In this document: one piece after another, positions 1 to 8,347 of the stretch | Numbering within the stretch: the stretch's first letter is position 1 | How the letters are laid out: the number at the start of each line of letters is the position of its first letter | Source of the DNA: Candidatus Melainabacteria bacterium | GTDB lineage: Bacteria > Cyanobacteriota > Vampirovibrionia > Obscuribacterales > Obscuribacteraceae | Direction of reading: 5' to 3' | NCBI GenBank assembly: GCA_003153555.1 | Contig: PLZS01000059.1 | Coordinates: 1 to 64,000, forward strand | DNA length: 64,000 nt | Program-made: the position numbers and the translations under genes | Notes under the pieces: model-generated | Told to the model about the DNA's origin: nothing | What the model saw: the letters and a program-made list of their open reading frames with translations, nothing else | Database searches by the model: none

Positions 1-1
1 G

Positions 2-169
2 GCAGATCTTAAAGTGCCGAGTCGCCAAGGCGGCAAAGGCACTGGCATCATGAAAGAACGCACTGAGCTGATTTCTGGACTTTTCCCCGCTCAGCTTCTG
101 GTTGACTCTAAACCAAACGAAGGCACGACCACCACTTTGGCCATTCAGCTCCCTAAGCAAACGTCCTGA
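2..169 (+). CDS. Sensor histidine kinase, C-terminal end (partial)
   Basis: The window opens inside this gene. Frame 2 reads 55 codons to a TGA. The visible part has the end of a GHKL/HATPase_c fold: a GKGTGIMKERTEL stretch (G2-box-like glycines followed by the R-x-x-L helix), then a KPNEGTTTTLAIQLP stretch like the S-x-P-x-x-G-T final strand of NarL/DesK-type kinases. Such domains bind ATP and phosphorylate a conserved His upstream, which is not in view. No response-regulator gene follows, so any partner lies upstream or elsewhere. The family assignment rests on a short tail. Confidence 0.6.
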   Translation, partial: ADLKVPSRQGGKGTGIMKERTELISGLFPAQLLVDSKPNEGTTTTLAIQLPKQTS

Positions 170-187
170 TTCGTTTCTCTTATGTTT

Positions 188-213
188 GGAGCGCCGGGCA
201 TCCTTGCCGGCAC
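188..213. repeat. REP-like palindromic repeat, copy 1
   Basis: This 26-bp unit contains GCCGG...CCGGC arms around CATCCTT. It matches the reverse complement of 25628-25652 apart from one inserted G, so it is a dispersed palindromic element and not a chance hairpin. It lies just after the histidine kinase stop codon. Confidence 0.6.
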
Positions 214-503
214 AACGATGTTGTGCTTAGAGGCGGACGCACTGGAGCGCCGGCAGCACAGCTCCATCACGATCCACAAACAGGAATCCGCAACTCAGTC
301 TCGCCACCACCTTCGGTATAACATCCTCGGTGCTGCCAAATCCTCCGATAATGCACGCTCGGGCTCAGCATGGAAAAGCCATGCTGTCGCCATCTCTCTT
401 CAAGGAGTCAATTTATCTAAACCTTGCCCGCGGGCGGCTGCGCACCGCAAGCAACTTATAATGTTGCATGTAGACCGCCGCATCCAGAAGCGAACAGTAG
501 GCA

Positions 504-689
504 ATGAAGAGAAATGCCGCTGCCGCGAGCATGATCACGATTATTGTTAGTTCATTCATGCTCCTTGCCTCCGCAATTGCTCTCTACTCGCAGAACCGCC
601 CCCGTACCCCGGTTGGCGATCATTCTTGCGAAGTGGCAGTCAATTCAAATCTCGCAGATGGAATTTGCCCCGCTTCGTGTTGTCATTGA
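504..689 (+). CDS. Possible small membrane protein (doubtful)
   Basis: This 61-codon frame starts with a few basic residues and then a hydrophobic run (ITIIVSSFMLLASAIALY), as in a single-pass membrane protein. The C-terminus is polar with three cysteines. The upstream sequence has only a weak TAGG-like ribosome-binding site placed too close to the ATG. I recognise no family. It could equally be chance coding potential upstream of the sulfatase gene. Confidence 0.2.
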   Translation: MKRNAAAASMITIIVSSFMLLASAIALYSQNRPRTPVGDHSCEVAVNSNLADGICPASCCH

Positions 690-724
690 GATATCATCAA
701 GGGCATTTCTCACGAGGGAACCTC

Positions 725-3241
725 ATGAAAATACCGCTCATTCGTTTTTGCACGCTGTCCTTGATCGTTAGCGTTTTGCTCTGCGCACCATCAGCCGATG
801 CACAACAGACAACAGGCTCAGCTGGTTCGCCCAGCGCAACGACCACTATCGATGGCAAGCAACTGCCGCCACCGGAGCCCGCTTTCGGAGGCGTCATCAA
901 AGACAACGCTGCTCAGTCTAAAGCTTGGTGGGCACCACACATAGTGCCACCCAAGGGTGCACCAAACGTACTTTTGATCATGACAGACGACTGCGGTTTT
1001 GGGGCTCCTAGCACGTTCGGAGGCGTAGTCCCTACGCCTGCCCTAGATCAGTTAGCTAGCAATGGACTCCGGTATACGAATTTCCACTCCACGGCCCTGT
1101 GTTCTCCTTCGCGCGCAGCCCTTATCACTGGGCGCAATCATAACTCAGCTGGCTTCGGTGTTTGCTCGGAGCAGTCCACTGGCTTCCCTGGTTATAACAG
1201 CATCATTCCCAAAGACAAAGCAACCATTGGTCGAACCCTGAAAGACAACGGGTTTTCAACTGCTTGGTTTGGCAAGGCTCATAACACACCGACGTTCGAA
1301 GCGAGTCAAGTCGGTCCGTTCGACCACTGGCCGATCGGCATGGGGTTTGAATATTTTTACGGTTTCGTAGGCGGAGACACCAGCCAGTGGCAACCAAACC
1401 TTTTCCGCAACACTTCGCCAATCTATCCCTATGTCGGACACAGTGGATGGAACCTAATTACTGCCCAGGCTGATGAAGCTATTGCCTGGCTGAATCAGCT
1501 CAACCAGATCTCTCCAAGCAAGCCGTTTTTCTGCTATTACGTCCCAGGTGCAACACATGCACCGCATCACCCGACGCCTGAGTGGGTCAAAACAATAAGC
1601 GAAAAGCACTTGTTCGACAAGGGCTGGAACGTCCTGCGCGAGCAGATCTTTGCTAACCAGAAACGGTTGGGCGTAATTCCGCCGGAGGCAAAAATGACTC
1701 CGTGGCCAGACAAGCTCTTGAAGAATTGGGACGATCTCAGCGCCGACGAAAAAAAGATGTTTATCCGGCAGGCTGATGTCTACGCTGCTTACCTGGCATA
1801 CAGCGACCATGAGATTGGACGCGTCATCCAGACCGTCAAAGACATGGGCAAGTTAGACAACACGCTAATTATCTACATCAGCGGCGACAACGGAGCGAGT
1901 GCCGAGGGCACACCTGTCGGCACTCCAAATGAAGTTGCAGCGTTCAACGGTATACCGGTCCCGGTGGAAGACCAGCTAAAGTATTTCTATGATGCCTGGG
2001 GAACGGACCGCACATTCGGCCACATGGCTGTTGGCTGGGCTTGGGCATTCGACACACCATTCTCCTGGACCAAACAGATTGCATCGCACTTTGGCGGTAC
2101 AAGCCAGGGCATGTGCGTTTCTTGGCCGGGACACATCAAAGACATTGGTGGTATCCGTAATCAGTTTCATCACTTGATCGATGTCGCGCCGACGCTTCTC
2201 GAAGTATGCAACATTCAGGCACCAGAGGCTGTGGACGGAGTCAAGCAAAAGCCGATAGAAGGTGTCAGCTTCGCATACACATTTGACCCGGCTAACGCAA
2301 ACAAACCATCACGACACCAGACGCAGTATTTTGAGATGATGGGCGATCATGCTATTTATCACGATGGCTGGATAGCCAGCACGAAGGTGACTCGTCCCCC
2401 CTGGGAATTAACTGGTCCTGTCAATCAGGATCCTGCGAACAATGTGACCTGGGAGCTTTACGACCTGAACAAGGACTGGACACAGTACAACGATGTGTCC
2501 GCAGCAAACCCAAAGAAGGTCGATGAGCTGAAGGCTTTGTTCTTGACCGAGGCGAAAAAGTATGGAGTGCTACCGCTCGATGCCAGCGTCGCGGCTCGTC
2601 TGGTCGCGCCAAGACCGAACATTACCGCAGGACGCAAAGAGTTCATCTACACCAAGCCGCTGACCGGCATCCCGCAGGGTGATTCGCCGCTGCTGCTTAA
2701 CACCTCATACACCATCAAGGCAGATGTGGAGATTCCCGAGGGGGGAGCTGAGGGCATGATGCTTACTTCAGGTGGCCGATTCGCTGGCTACGGGTTTTAC
2801 CTGCTCAAGGGCAAGCCGGTCTTTCTCTGGAATCTCGCTGATTTGAAACGCGTTCGCTGGGAAGGGCCAGAGGCTCTTTCACCTGGCAAACATGTCATGG
2901 AGTTCGACTTTAAGTACGACGGACTTGGCGCAGGCACGCTTGCTTTCAATAACATGAGCGGCATCGGACGGGGAGGTACCGGTACTCTCAAAGTGGATGG
3001 AAAGCAGGTCGCAAGCCAGAAAATGGAGCACACTCTGCCCTTGATCCTCCAGTGGAATGAAAGCTTCGATATCGGCTCCGATACAGGAACATCCGTGTGC
3101 GATCAGGACTACCAGGTGCCTTTCACTTTTACTGGCAAGGTCGCTAAGCTCACGCTCAACCTCGATCGTCCTCAACTGTCACCCGCCGATATCAAACTCC
3201 TCGAACAAGAGGGGCAGCGAGACAATCGGACCAGCGAGTAG
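725..3241 (+). CDS. Exported arylsulfatase
   Basis: This 838-residue protein hydrolyses sulfate esters, probably outside the cytoplasm. The ATG at 725 follows a GAGGGA ribosome-binding site and starts a clear signal peptide (MKIPLIRFCTLSLIVSVLL, then ...SADA). The open frame runs further upstream, but those starts would bury the signal peptide. The sulfatase signature CSPSRAALITGR lies near residue 125. Its Cys is the one that sulfatase-maturing enzymes convert to formylglycine, and its Arg is conserved. An N-terminal metal-binding pair (MTDDCGFG) and a later GDNGAS block complete the active site. The C-terminal part resembles the beta-rich tail of long bacterial arylsulfatases. No maturation enzyme is encoded nearby. 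Confidence 0.93.
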   Translation: MKIPLIRFCTLSLIVSVLLCAPSADAQQTTGSAGSPSATTTIDGKQLPPPEPAFGGVIKDNAAQSKAWWAPHIVPPKGAPNVLLIMTDDCGFGAPSTFGGVVPTPALDQLASNGLRYTNFHSTALCSPSRAALITGRNHNSAGFGVCSEQSTGFPGYNSIIPKDKATIGRTLKDNGFSTAWFGKAHNTPTFEASQVGPFDHWPIGMGFEYFYGFVGGDTSQWQPNLFRNTSPIYPYVGHSGWNLITAQADEAIAWLNQLNQISPSKPFFCYYVPGATHAPHHPTPEWVKTISEKHLFDKGWNVLREQIFANQKRLGVIPPEAKMTPWPDKLLKNWDDLSADEKKMFIRQADVYAAYLAYSDHEIGRVIQTVKDMGKLDNTLIIYISGDNGASAEGTPVGTPNEVAAFNGIPVPVEDQLKYFYDAWGTDRTFGHMAVGWAWAFDTPFSWTKQIASHFGGTSQGMCVSWPGHIKDIGGIRNQFHHLIDVAPTLLEVCNIQAPEAVDGVKQKPIEGVSFAYTFDPANANKPSRHQTQYFEMMGDHAIYHDGWIASTKVTRPPWELTGPVNQDPANNVTWELYDLNKDWTQYNDVSAANPKKVDELKALFLTEAKKYGVLPLDASVAARLVAPRPNITAGRKEFIYTKPLTGIPQGDSPLLLNTSYTIKADVEIPEGGAEGMMLTSGGRFAGYGFYLLKGKPVFLWNLADLKRVRWEGPEALSPGKHVMEFDFKYDGLGAGTLAFNNMSGIGRGGTGTLKVDGKQVASQKMEHTLPLILQWNESFDIGSDTGTSVCDQDYQVPFTFTGKVAKLTLNLDRPQLSPADIKLLEQEGQRDNRTSE

Positions 3242-3417
3242 GCGCTATTAATCACAAGACAGCGGTAGAAACCGAGGACCCAAGAACAGTAACGAATCCC
3301 TCCAGGAAGATTCCACCAGCCGCAATGCTTGACAACAGCGAGAAAACGGTTAATATGGAATGTGCCCCGATTATTATTAAGTTGCCGCCCTGGCGGCTGT
3401 TGCCTTGAAGGAACGAG

Positions 3418-4173
3418 ATGAGTTTCTGGTCAACCGTGGAACACGGCGCAGGCGATCTGATTAATGCTCCTATGGCATTGTCCGACGCACTTGTGAATCA
3501 CACTGCAAAGGCCTTTGATGCCGCTGGCGATGCCCTTCGCGAGGAGGCCCATGACCTTGTGAGCGCAGGAAGAAGCATCGCAAAGTTCGAGGACAACGTT
3601 GAAAAACAAGGCAAATTACTAGGTGAAGGACTGCTGACTGGTGCTGTTTTAAATCCAATCAATGGTGTCAGAGAACTAGTGAACATTGTTCCTGGTGTGC
3701 ATTTACCAAAGTTAGAACTGTCGAATCAAGCAGAAGTGAACAAATCGTGGGCAGGCAAAATCGGCATGGTAGGCGGAACAGCAGCTGATTTTGTGTTAAC
3801 CGCTGGAGCCGTCAGCAGCTTCGCAGGAGCAGAGGCATCGAGCGCTCTCACATTAGGGAAAGCTGGAGCGATCCAGGGCGGCCTATTTACCCCAACTTCA
3901 GATCGAAGTTCTACCGGAAACATTTTGGCCAATCGTCTGGAAACTGCAGTCATCGGTGGGGCCGGCGGCGCCGCCATGGGTGGTGTCGTTGGAAAAGTCG
4001 AAGCCAGTTTCACAGGTTCCGTGGAAACGATGGCTGACAGACTAAAGGTTCGTGCTGTGACTGGTCTCGCTGGTGGTACCGCAAATGTTACGGTGAAGGG
4101 AGAGAGCAAGTCCATTTTGCAGAAGGGTCAACTGTCCTCGCCATTTACCTTCGGCGGCCCGCAAACTGCATAA
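3418..4173 (+). CDS. Glycine-rich protein of unknown function
   Basis: A 251-residue protein with an AAGGAACGAG ribosome-binding site before its ATG. The N-terminal third is a charged, probably helical segment without a signal peptide. The rest has Gly/Ala-rich stretches (GGTAADFVLTAGAVSSFAGA and AVIGGAGGAAMGGVVG) with GxxxG-like spacing that could insert into or pack against membranes. The same kind of Gly-zipper segment occurs in the N-terminal part of the nucleotidase-like protein at 13.3 kb. I do not recognise a named family. Its stop lies 23 bases before an inverted-repeat element. Confidence 0.7.
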   Translation: MSFWSTVEHGAGDLINAPMALSDALVNHTAKAFDAAGDALREEAHDLVSAGRSIAKFEDNVEKQGKLLGEGLLTGAVLNPINGVRELVNIVPGVHLPKLELSNQAEVNKSWAGKIGMVGGTAADFVLTAGAVSSFAGAEASSALTLGKAGAIQGGLFTPTSDRSSTGNILANRLETAVIGGAGGAAMGGVVGKVEASFTGSVETMADRLKVRAVTGLAGGTANVTVKGESKSILQKGQLSSPFTFGGPQTA

Positions 4174-4196
4174 GTCGAGAGTCCGCTTTTTGGATT

Positions 4197-4609
4197 TTGG
4201 GGTGTAAGGTGCATTGGAACGAAAACGCACGCTAAGGGACTAAAGTACGTCTGAATCGCCTGCGGACTTGTGCAGGGCCAGCTTGGCGCACTTGGACTGG
4301 TTGTGAATATCATCGTATCTCTGGATGATCGGTGACAGCTTCTTGCCGGCCAGCAAAAGCCTTGACGCCACACACTCTGGAACACGATTTATCTTGAACG
4401 AGCCCTGGATCATCTCCGTTCATTCGGCAAAACAATAGCATGAGACCAGGCTGTCTCCACTTCAGCAGTGCAATTTGAACATGCATAGGTCGACATCAAT
4501 TCATCCGGACAGAAGCTCTCAAGAACGGTTCATTTCGCCCTCTCAGGCAACTGGGATACTCGACGGCACCTTAGCGTGCGTTTTCGTTCCACTGCACCTT
4601 ACACCCCAA
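4197..4609. mobile_element. 413-bp element bounded by 41-bp inverted repeats
   Basis: Bases 4197-4237 and 4569-4609 are inverted copies of one another, matching at 40 of 41 positions. The arms contain TTGGGGTGTAAGG at the outer ends. They enclose about 331 bp that carry a 57-codon open frame on the minus strand. Length and arm structure resemble a miniature inverted-repeat element, or two opposed copies of a dispersed repeat. I see no clear target-site duplication and no transposase motif. Confidence 0.55.
4240..4413 (-). CDS. Small ORF inside the inverted-repeat element
   Basis: A 57-codon frame starts with ATG at 4413 and stops three bases inside the left inverted repeat. The product is basic and looks protein-like: MIQGSFKINRVPECVASRL at the start, then a charged helical part with IIQRYDDIHNQSKCAKLAL. 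A GGAG abuts the start codon, which is too close to be a good ribosome-binding site, and a stop codon lies just upstream in frame. It may be a fragment of a longer gene carried by the element. No family is recognised. Confidence 0.33.
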   Translation of the reverse strand: MIQGSFKINRVPECVASRLLLAGKKLSPIIQRYDDIHNQSKCAKLALHKSAGDSDVL

Positions 4610-4610
4610 T

Positions 4611-4730
4611 TTCACGCCACCAAGCGGGTCGGGGTATGTCGAATTTCGCTTCAACGATCAGCCTGGGATGTTTTACATGAACCACGGCTCAATGATTGTC
4701 CGCGTCATTGTGACGAGTCCAGCTATGTGA
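4611..4730 (+). pseudogene. Possible 3' gene remnant beside the element
   Basis: Directly after the right inverted repeat, one frame reads a plausible beta-rich tail (SGSGYVEFRFNDQPGMFYMN, then ...GSMIVRVIVTSPAM) to a TGA at 4728-4730. It has no start codon or ribosome-binding site. Upstream, the frame runs back through the inverted repeat to a TAG at 4572. It may be the end of a gene whose front was lost when the element arrived. This is a reading of composition only; no homologue is recognised. Confidence 0.22.
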
Positions 4731-4780
4731 CTTACCGGGCAACGGAAATGGAGCGCACGCTTCCAGCGTGCCCATAACCA

Positions 4781-5773
4781 CTAAGCTTTCTTGGCGCCGA
4801 CAAGGTGTTGCACGAGGATCTCGCGCCACTCGTTGCGAGCGATGTTGCCACCGCAAATAACAATTCCCACTTTTTCTTTGGGATTGAATGTCAGCAACTT
4901 ACGACTGATTGCAGCGACTGCAGCCGATGCTGCGCCTTCGATAAGCATGCCTTCGTTGTCGAGGAACTCGAAAACGTTGGAGACGATATCTTGTTCGTCA
5001 ACCGTCACCCAATCATCAACCAATTCGCGCACCAAGTCGAAAGTGATCGACTCCGGTTCGATATTTCCAGCAATACCATCAGCGATAGTCTTATCCTGAA
5101 AAGCGCGCACGACTCGTCCAGCCACGACCGAAGTGCTCATTACGGGAGAGTTGGCAGCGACTACCCCGATCACTTTGATATCCGGGTTGATCGCCTTGGC
5201 TGCAATTGCCACACCACTTGCCAAACCGCCGCCACCGACTGCCACAACAATGGTCGACAGGGTCGGAATCACTTCCAACATCTCTAACGCCACTGTGCCG
5301 GCACCAGCGATCACTTCTCGATTGTTGTAGGGTGAAACATAGAAGCCCTTCTTTTCATTGGCCAGACGGCGGGCATATGCCTCTGTCACATCACACTCTT
5401 CGCCGTGTTGGATCAAAGAGATACTGTAGGCTTGAAGCTTTTGTCTTTTGAGCGGAGATGCTGTCAATGGGACGCATACCGTTGCTTCGGTTTCAATGTG
5501 CACAGCGGCTTCGGCGATTCCCAATCCATGATTGCCAGCTGACGCCGTAAACACCTTGTTGATGTGATTCTCTTTTGCCCACGTGAGGGCATTCAGCGCG
5601 CCTCTGTACTTGAATGAGCCTGTCACTTGGACATTCTCTAGCTTCATGTATACATCTGCGCCTGTGAGGTTACTCAACCATGCGCTCTTTATGAATGGCG
5701 TGTTGGCAACGTACTTAGCAATTCGATTCTTAGCAAGCAGAATGTCGCTCAGGCAAATTTTGTCTTCAGGCAT
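4781..5773 (-). CDS. Threonine/serine dehydratase (PLP-dependent)
   Basis: About 330 residues of the fold-type II PLP family, with the PLP-binding lysine in TGSFKYRGALNA near residue 50, the ASAGNHGLGIA loop that holds the substrate carboxylate, and the glycine loop VAVGGGGLASG for the cofactor phosphate. Members deaminate threonine to 2-oxobutanoate or serine to pyruvate, or racemise serine. There is no C-terminal ACT regulatory domain, so it resembles the catabolic TdcB/serine racemase form rather than feedback-controlled IlvA. The ATG at 5773 gives the usual N-terminus; a TTG seven codons upstream is also in frame. The neighbours give no pathway clue. Confidence 0.88.
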   Translation of the reverse strand: MPEDKICLSDILLAKNRIAKYVANTPFIKSAWLSNLTGADVYMKLENVQVTGSFKYRGALNALTWAKENHINKVFTASAGNHGLGIAEAAVHIETEATVCVPLTASPLKRQKLQAYSISLIQHGEECDVTEAYARRLANEKKGFYVSPYNNREVIAGAGTVALEMLEVIPTLSTIVVAVGGGGLASGVAIAAKAINPDIKVIGVVAANSPVMSTSVVAGRVVRAFQDKTIADGIAGNIEPESITFDLVRELVDDWVTVDEQDIVSNVFEFLDNEGMLIEGAASAAVAAISRKLLTFNPKEKVGIVICGGNIARNEWREILVQHLVGAKKA

Positions 5774-5841
5774 ATTGGTGGCCCACCGAAACAAGAGAGG
5801 CGGAACACCATCTCTTTAACTGATACATCTAACAATAATAC

Positions 5842-5915
5842 TGGAGCGGGTAGCGGGAATCGAACCCGCGTGTGCAGCTTGGAAGGCTGCCGTTCTACCA
5901 TTGAACTACACCCGC
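5842..5915 (-). tRNA. tRNA-Gly (anticodon TCC)
   Basis: The minus strand folds as a complete 74-nt cloverleaf with acceptor stem GCGGGTG/TACCCGC, D arm GTTCAATGGTAGAAC, anticodon loop CTTCCAA (anticodon TCC, reading GGA/GGG) and T arm CGGGTTCGATTCCCG. The discriminator U and the CCA end are encoded. Sequence and structure closely resemble other bacterial tRNA-Gly genes. Confidence 0.97.
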
Positions 5916-6236
5916 ATAGGTGCCAATCCTATCATATGGATAGTAGAAGTGGGTTGTAAAGTCGTTCAAAGAGTTGCAAAAGTGGCACCAGTTTTTACTT
6001 TACACAATCTTGCTTGACATCAAACCTTCAATCGGCGCTTGTCGAGAGAATCTCAGCCGTTACAATAAAGTTTAAGATTTTATGATAAACCCCGAAAACA
6101 CCTGTGTTTAATTTGTCTTAGAGCACTCTATGGTGATAGCTTATCGTATATAAATTTGATAAACGTCGCTCAGGAACAAGGTCTTCCAGGCGACTGGATT
6201 CTGTTGTTTTAGGAACTTCAACTTGCTAAGGTATCC
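5916..6236. other. Intergenic region upstream of hisC
   Basis: This 321-base AT-rich gap separates the divergently oriented tRNA-Gly and hisC genes. No open frame of note and no run of His codons suggesting a leader peptide is present. A short TTATC...GATAA inverted pair lies at 6141-6162, within an AT-rich promoter-like stretch. No convincing -35/-10 pair could be fixed. Confidence 0.5.
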
Positions 6237-7427
6237 ATGGTTACACTAATCCAACGCCTGGCGGCAATGTCAGACCCAAGCCAGATGTCAGCCTCTACCG
6301 CTGGGCAGTCAATTCCAAAGAGACTTGTCCCACCACATATTGAAGCGCTGAAACCTTATCAGCCAGGCCGTCCGCCTGAGCAGCTAAAGAAAGAACTCGG
6401 CATTGAACGTTTTATCAACCTCGCATCTAACGAGAATCCGCTCGGACCGCCTGAAAGTGCACTCGCTGCAATTCAACTAGCATTGCCCGAAATGAATCGC
6501 TATCCAGAAATGGGTGGAATGAAATTAAGAGCAGCCCTGGCCGAACGCTATAACGTCAAAGTAGAAAATGTGGCTCTTGGCAGTGGTTCAGAAAGCACGA
6601 TGGCTAACATCGTGCGTGCGTTCCTGCATGGAGACGATGAAGTACTGACGTCGCAAGGAACATTTATTGGTCTCTATGTATTAGTGCGCGCCCAAGGCGT
6701 CAAGCTAAATATGGTGCCGCTGAAAAATTATGCCTTCGATCTCGACGCCATTGCTGAGGCAATCAACGAACGAACCAAGATTATTTACCTATGCAATCCA
6801 AATAATCCTACCGGCACAATCATCACGCGCAACCAATTCGACGAATTCATCAAAAAAGTGCCTGAGCATGTTTTGGTCATTCTCGACGAAGCGTATTATG
6901 AATTCAGCGGGGACAATCCAGCATTTCCTGATTCAATGAGCTACCGGCTCGACAACGTGCTCACGTTGAGAACTTTCTCCAAAGCCTACGCGATGGCCGG
7001 AATCCGTCTTGGGTATGGACTTGGACATGAATACCTGATCGACTTTGTTAATCGGATCAAGTTGCCGTTCGAACCTAACTGCTTGGCACAAGCCGCTGGC
7101 TTAGCGGCATTGGCCGATGATGATTTCCTCGAAAGAACACTCGCGAACAATAAAGCTGGCATGCTCCTGATTACGCATGAGCTCGACCGGCTAGGCTTGA
7201 TGCGTGTTCCATCGCATGGCAACTTCATTCTTGTTGAGCTTGATACCGCAGAGCGCGTTACTCAACTGCACGAAGGGTTGTTGCGTCACGGAATAGCGAT
7301 CCGCCCGCTGACTGCGTTTGGATTACCTACGTGCATAAGAATAACGATTGGCAAACCAGAAGAAAACGAATTGCTTATAAAGGGATTGAGAGCAGTCGTG
7401 CCAAAGATGTCCCAAGCGGACGCGTAG
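6237..7427 (+). CDS. hisC: Histidinol-phosphate aminotransferase
   Basis: A 396-residue fold-type I aminotransferase. In histidine synthesis HisC moves an amino group from glutamate to imidazole acetol-phosphate; related enzymes accept aromatic substrates. Visible signatures are NLASNENPLGPP near the N-terminus, YLCNPNNPTGTI, VILDEAYYEF and the PLP-lysine motif TFSKAYAMAGIRLGYG. The ATG at 6237 has a weak AAGG upstream. Later in-frame ATGs would shorten an N-terminal tail that is longer than in many HisC proteins. The gene stands alone, with no other his genes around it, so assignment to histidine rather than aromatic transamination rests on sequence type only. Confidence 0.86.
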   Translation: MVTLIQRLAAMSDPSQMSASTAGQSIPKRLVPPHIEALKPYQPGRPPEQLKKELGIERFINLASNENPLGPPESALAAIQLALPEMNRYPEMGGMKLRAALAERYNVKVENVALGSGSESTMANIVRAFLHGDDEVLTSQGTFIGLYVLVRAQGVKLNMVPLKNYAFDLDAIAEAINERTKIIYLCNPNNPTGTIITRNQFDEFIKKVPEHVLVILDEAYYEFSGDNPAFPDSMSYRLDNVLTLRTFSKAYAMAGIRLGYGLGHEYLIDFVNRIKLPFEPNCLAQAAGLAALADDDFLERTLANNKAGMLLITHELDRLGLMRVPSHGNFILVELDTAERVTQLHEGLLRHGIAIRPLTAFGLPTCIRITIGKPEENELLIKGLRAVVPKMSQADA

Positions 7428-7780
7428 ACTATACGTTACGTAGGCAAAGGAAGCAGGGCCGTTCTAGCCCATAGCCAGACTTTGACGAGATGCGTCGAAG
7501 TTCGCTGTCCACCATGTTCTCGTTCATGTGGGCCATAACTATGCGGCTGGCTGTGGACCCTTGTGCGTACAGGCGGCAGGGATGCTGGCGCTCTCCCAAC
7601 CAAACTGCTGAGCGAAGATCAAACCCAGGTTTCATCAGCGGTTCAGCAAACCTGCCATTGTCGGATATAAGTGTCAATGGATGCCAAGAAGAATACAGAA
7701 GCTTCTCTTAAAGCGGGCTCATTCTAATCAAAAGCGGCATACAATCTTGCACATACCCCAGATTGGAGCGTAAAAAAAAC
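7428..7780. other. Intergenic region after hisC
   Basis: These 353 bases contain two opposed open frames of 70-80 codons, neither with a ribosome-binding site; the minus-strand one would need a TTG start. No hairpin terminator with a T-run was found. A TACAAT hexamer at 7740-7745 could be the -10 box for the next gene, but no good -35 was found. Confidence 0.45.
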
Positions 7781-8266
7781 ATGTCAACCACAACACCAAC
7801 AAAGAAACTTGTAGAAGCAACTTGGACAACAAAACAAATCCAAGAAGCTGCTGCTGCTATGGCCGCAAATATGTGTTTCTCCGCAAAGAGCGTTCTCACA
7901 AAGCACGGCGATCAAGCTTTGCTAGCTGAGTACGAAAACACAGTTCGCCAAGGCAAAATCAAGCACTACAAAACTCTCGGTGTTAAGACCCCGATGGATT
8001 TGGTTAAAGCTATGGCTGAAACCGAAACCAACGTTTTCGGTAGCCAAATCGAAATCAGCGGCGATGACCATGCAGCAACTTTGAACTACATCCAATGCGC
8101 GATGTGGAATCAAATGGAAAAACTGATGGGCAAAATGACACCAGAACAAGAAGAAAAAGCTGGTGCTTCTTTCCAAAATTGCGTAATGGAAACTGGCAAA
8201 GCATTCGGCCTCAAGACCGATGTAAAAATGGGCGAAAAGGCTTGCACAATTACTTTCACAAAGTAA
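7781..8266 (+). CDS. Conserved-looking soluble protein, unknown function
   Basis: A 161-residue protein starting at the ATG at 7781, with GGAG 12 bases upstream; a TTG six codons earlier is less likely. It is mostly helical, with an Ala-rich first part (EAAAAMAANM), a central Met-rich helix (MWNQMEKLMGKMTPEQEEKA) and a short C-terminal strand (KACTITFTK). Four cysteines are spread along it. The layout is reminiscent of the L-2-amino-thiazoline-4-carboxylate hydrolase-like family, but I cannot confirm this. It has no signal peptide. It is a single-gene unit with its own terminator. Confidence 0.72.
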   Translation: MSTTTPTKKLVEATWTTKQIQEAAAAMAANMCFSAKSVLTKHGDQALLAEYENTVRQGKIKHYKTLGVKTPMDLVKAMAETETNVFGSQIEISGDDHAATLNYIQCAMWNQMEKLMGKMTPEQEEKAGASFQNCVMETGKAFGLKTDVKMGEKACTITFTK

Positions 8267-8290
8267 TTTCAGTCCAGCCAAAAATTAGAA

Positions 8291-8315
8291 GGGCAGCTTA
8301 ACGGCTGCCCTTTTT
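8291..8315 (+). terminator. Rho-independent terminator
   Basis: A perfect 7-bp stem GGGCAGC/GCTGCCC with a TTAACG loop is followed by five T residues, 24 bases after the stop of the upstream gene. It can also serve the convergent esterase gene. Confidence 0.9.
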
Positions 8316-8347
8316 AACGTCTGGATTTCGAGCACAACAGAAAAAGG

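Larger units (their letters stand above)
170..724. other. Intergenic region with palindromic repeats
   Basis: No convincing gene is seen in these 555 bases. They hold a REP-like palindrome (188-213), a second GGAGC...GCTCC inverted pair near 245-266 and a perfect 7-bp hairpin at 367-385 (AGCATGG/CCATGCT). The longer open frames here lack ribosome-binding sites and have no protein-like composition. One short frame at 504-689 is listed separately as doubtful. Confidence 0.6.

Noticed and set aside
182..550. Protein gene upstream of the sulfatase
   Set aside because: The 122-codon frame has no ribosome-binding site, covers REP-like palindromes and has a composition unlike real proteins here.
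4475..4777. 100-codon plus-strand gene
   Set aside because: The frame runs through the right inverted repeat of the element. The mirrored minus-strand frame shares the same LACVFVP-type peptide because both translate the repeat arms.
6237..7427. Complete histidine operon around hisC
   Set aside because: No other his gene is adjacent on either side, and no His-codon leader was found upstream.
7429..7677. 82-codon minus-strand gene after hisC
   Set aside because: It needs a TTG start without a ribosome-binding site, and it overlaps an equally long plus-strand frame. Neither shows a domain.
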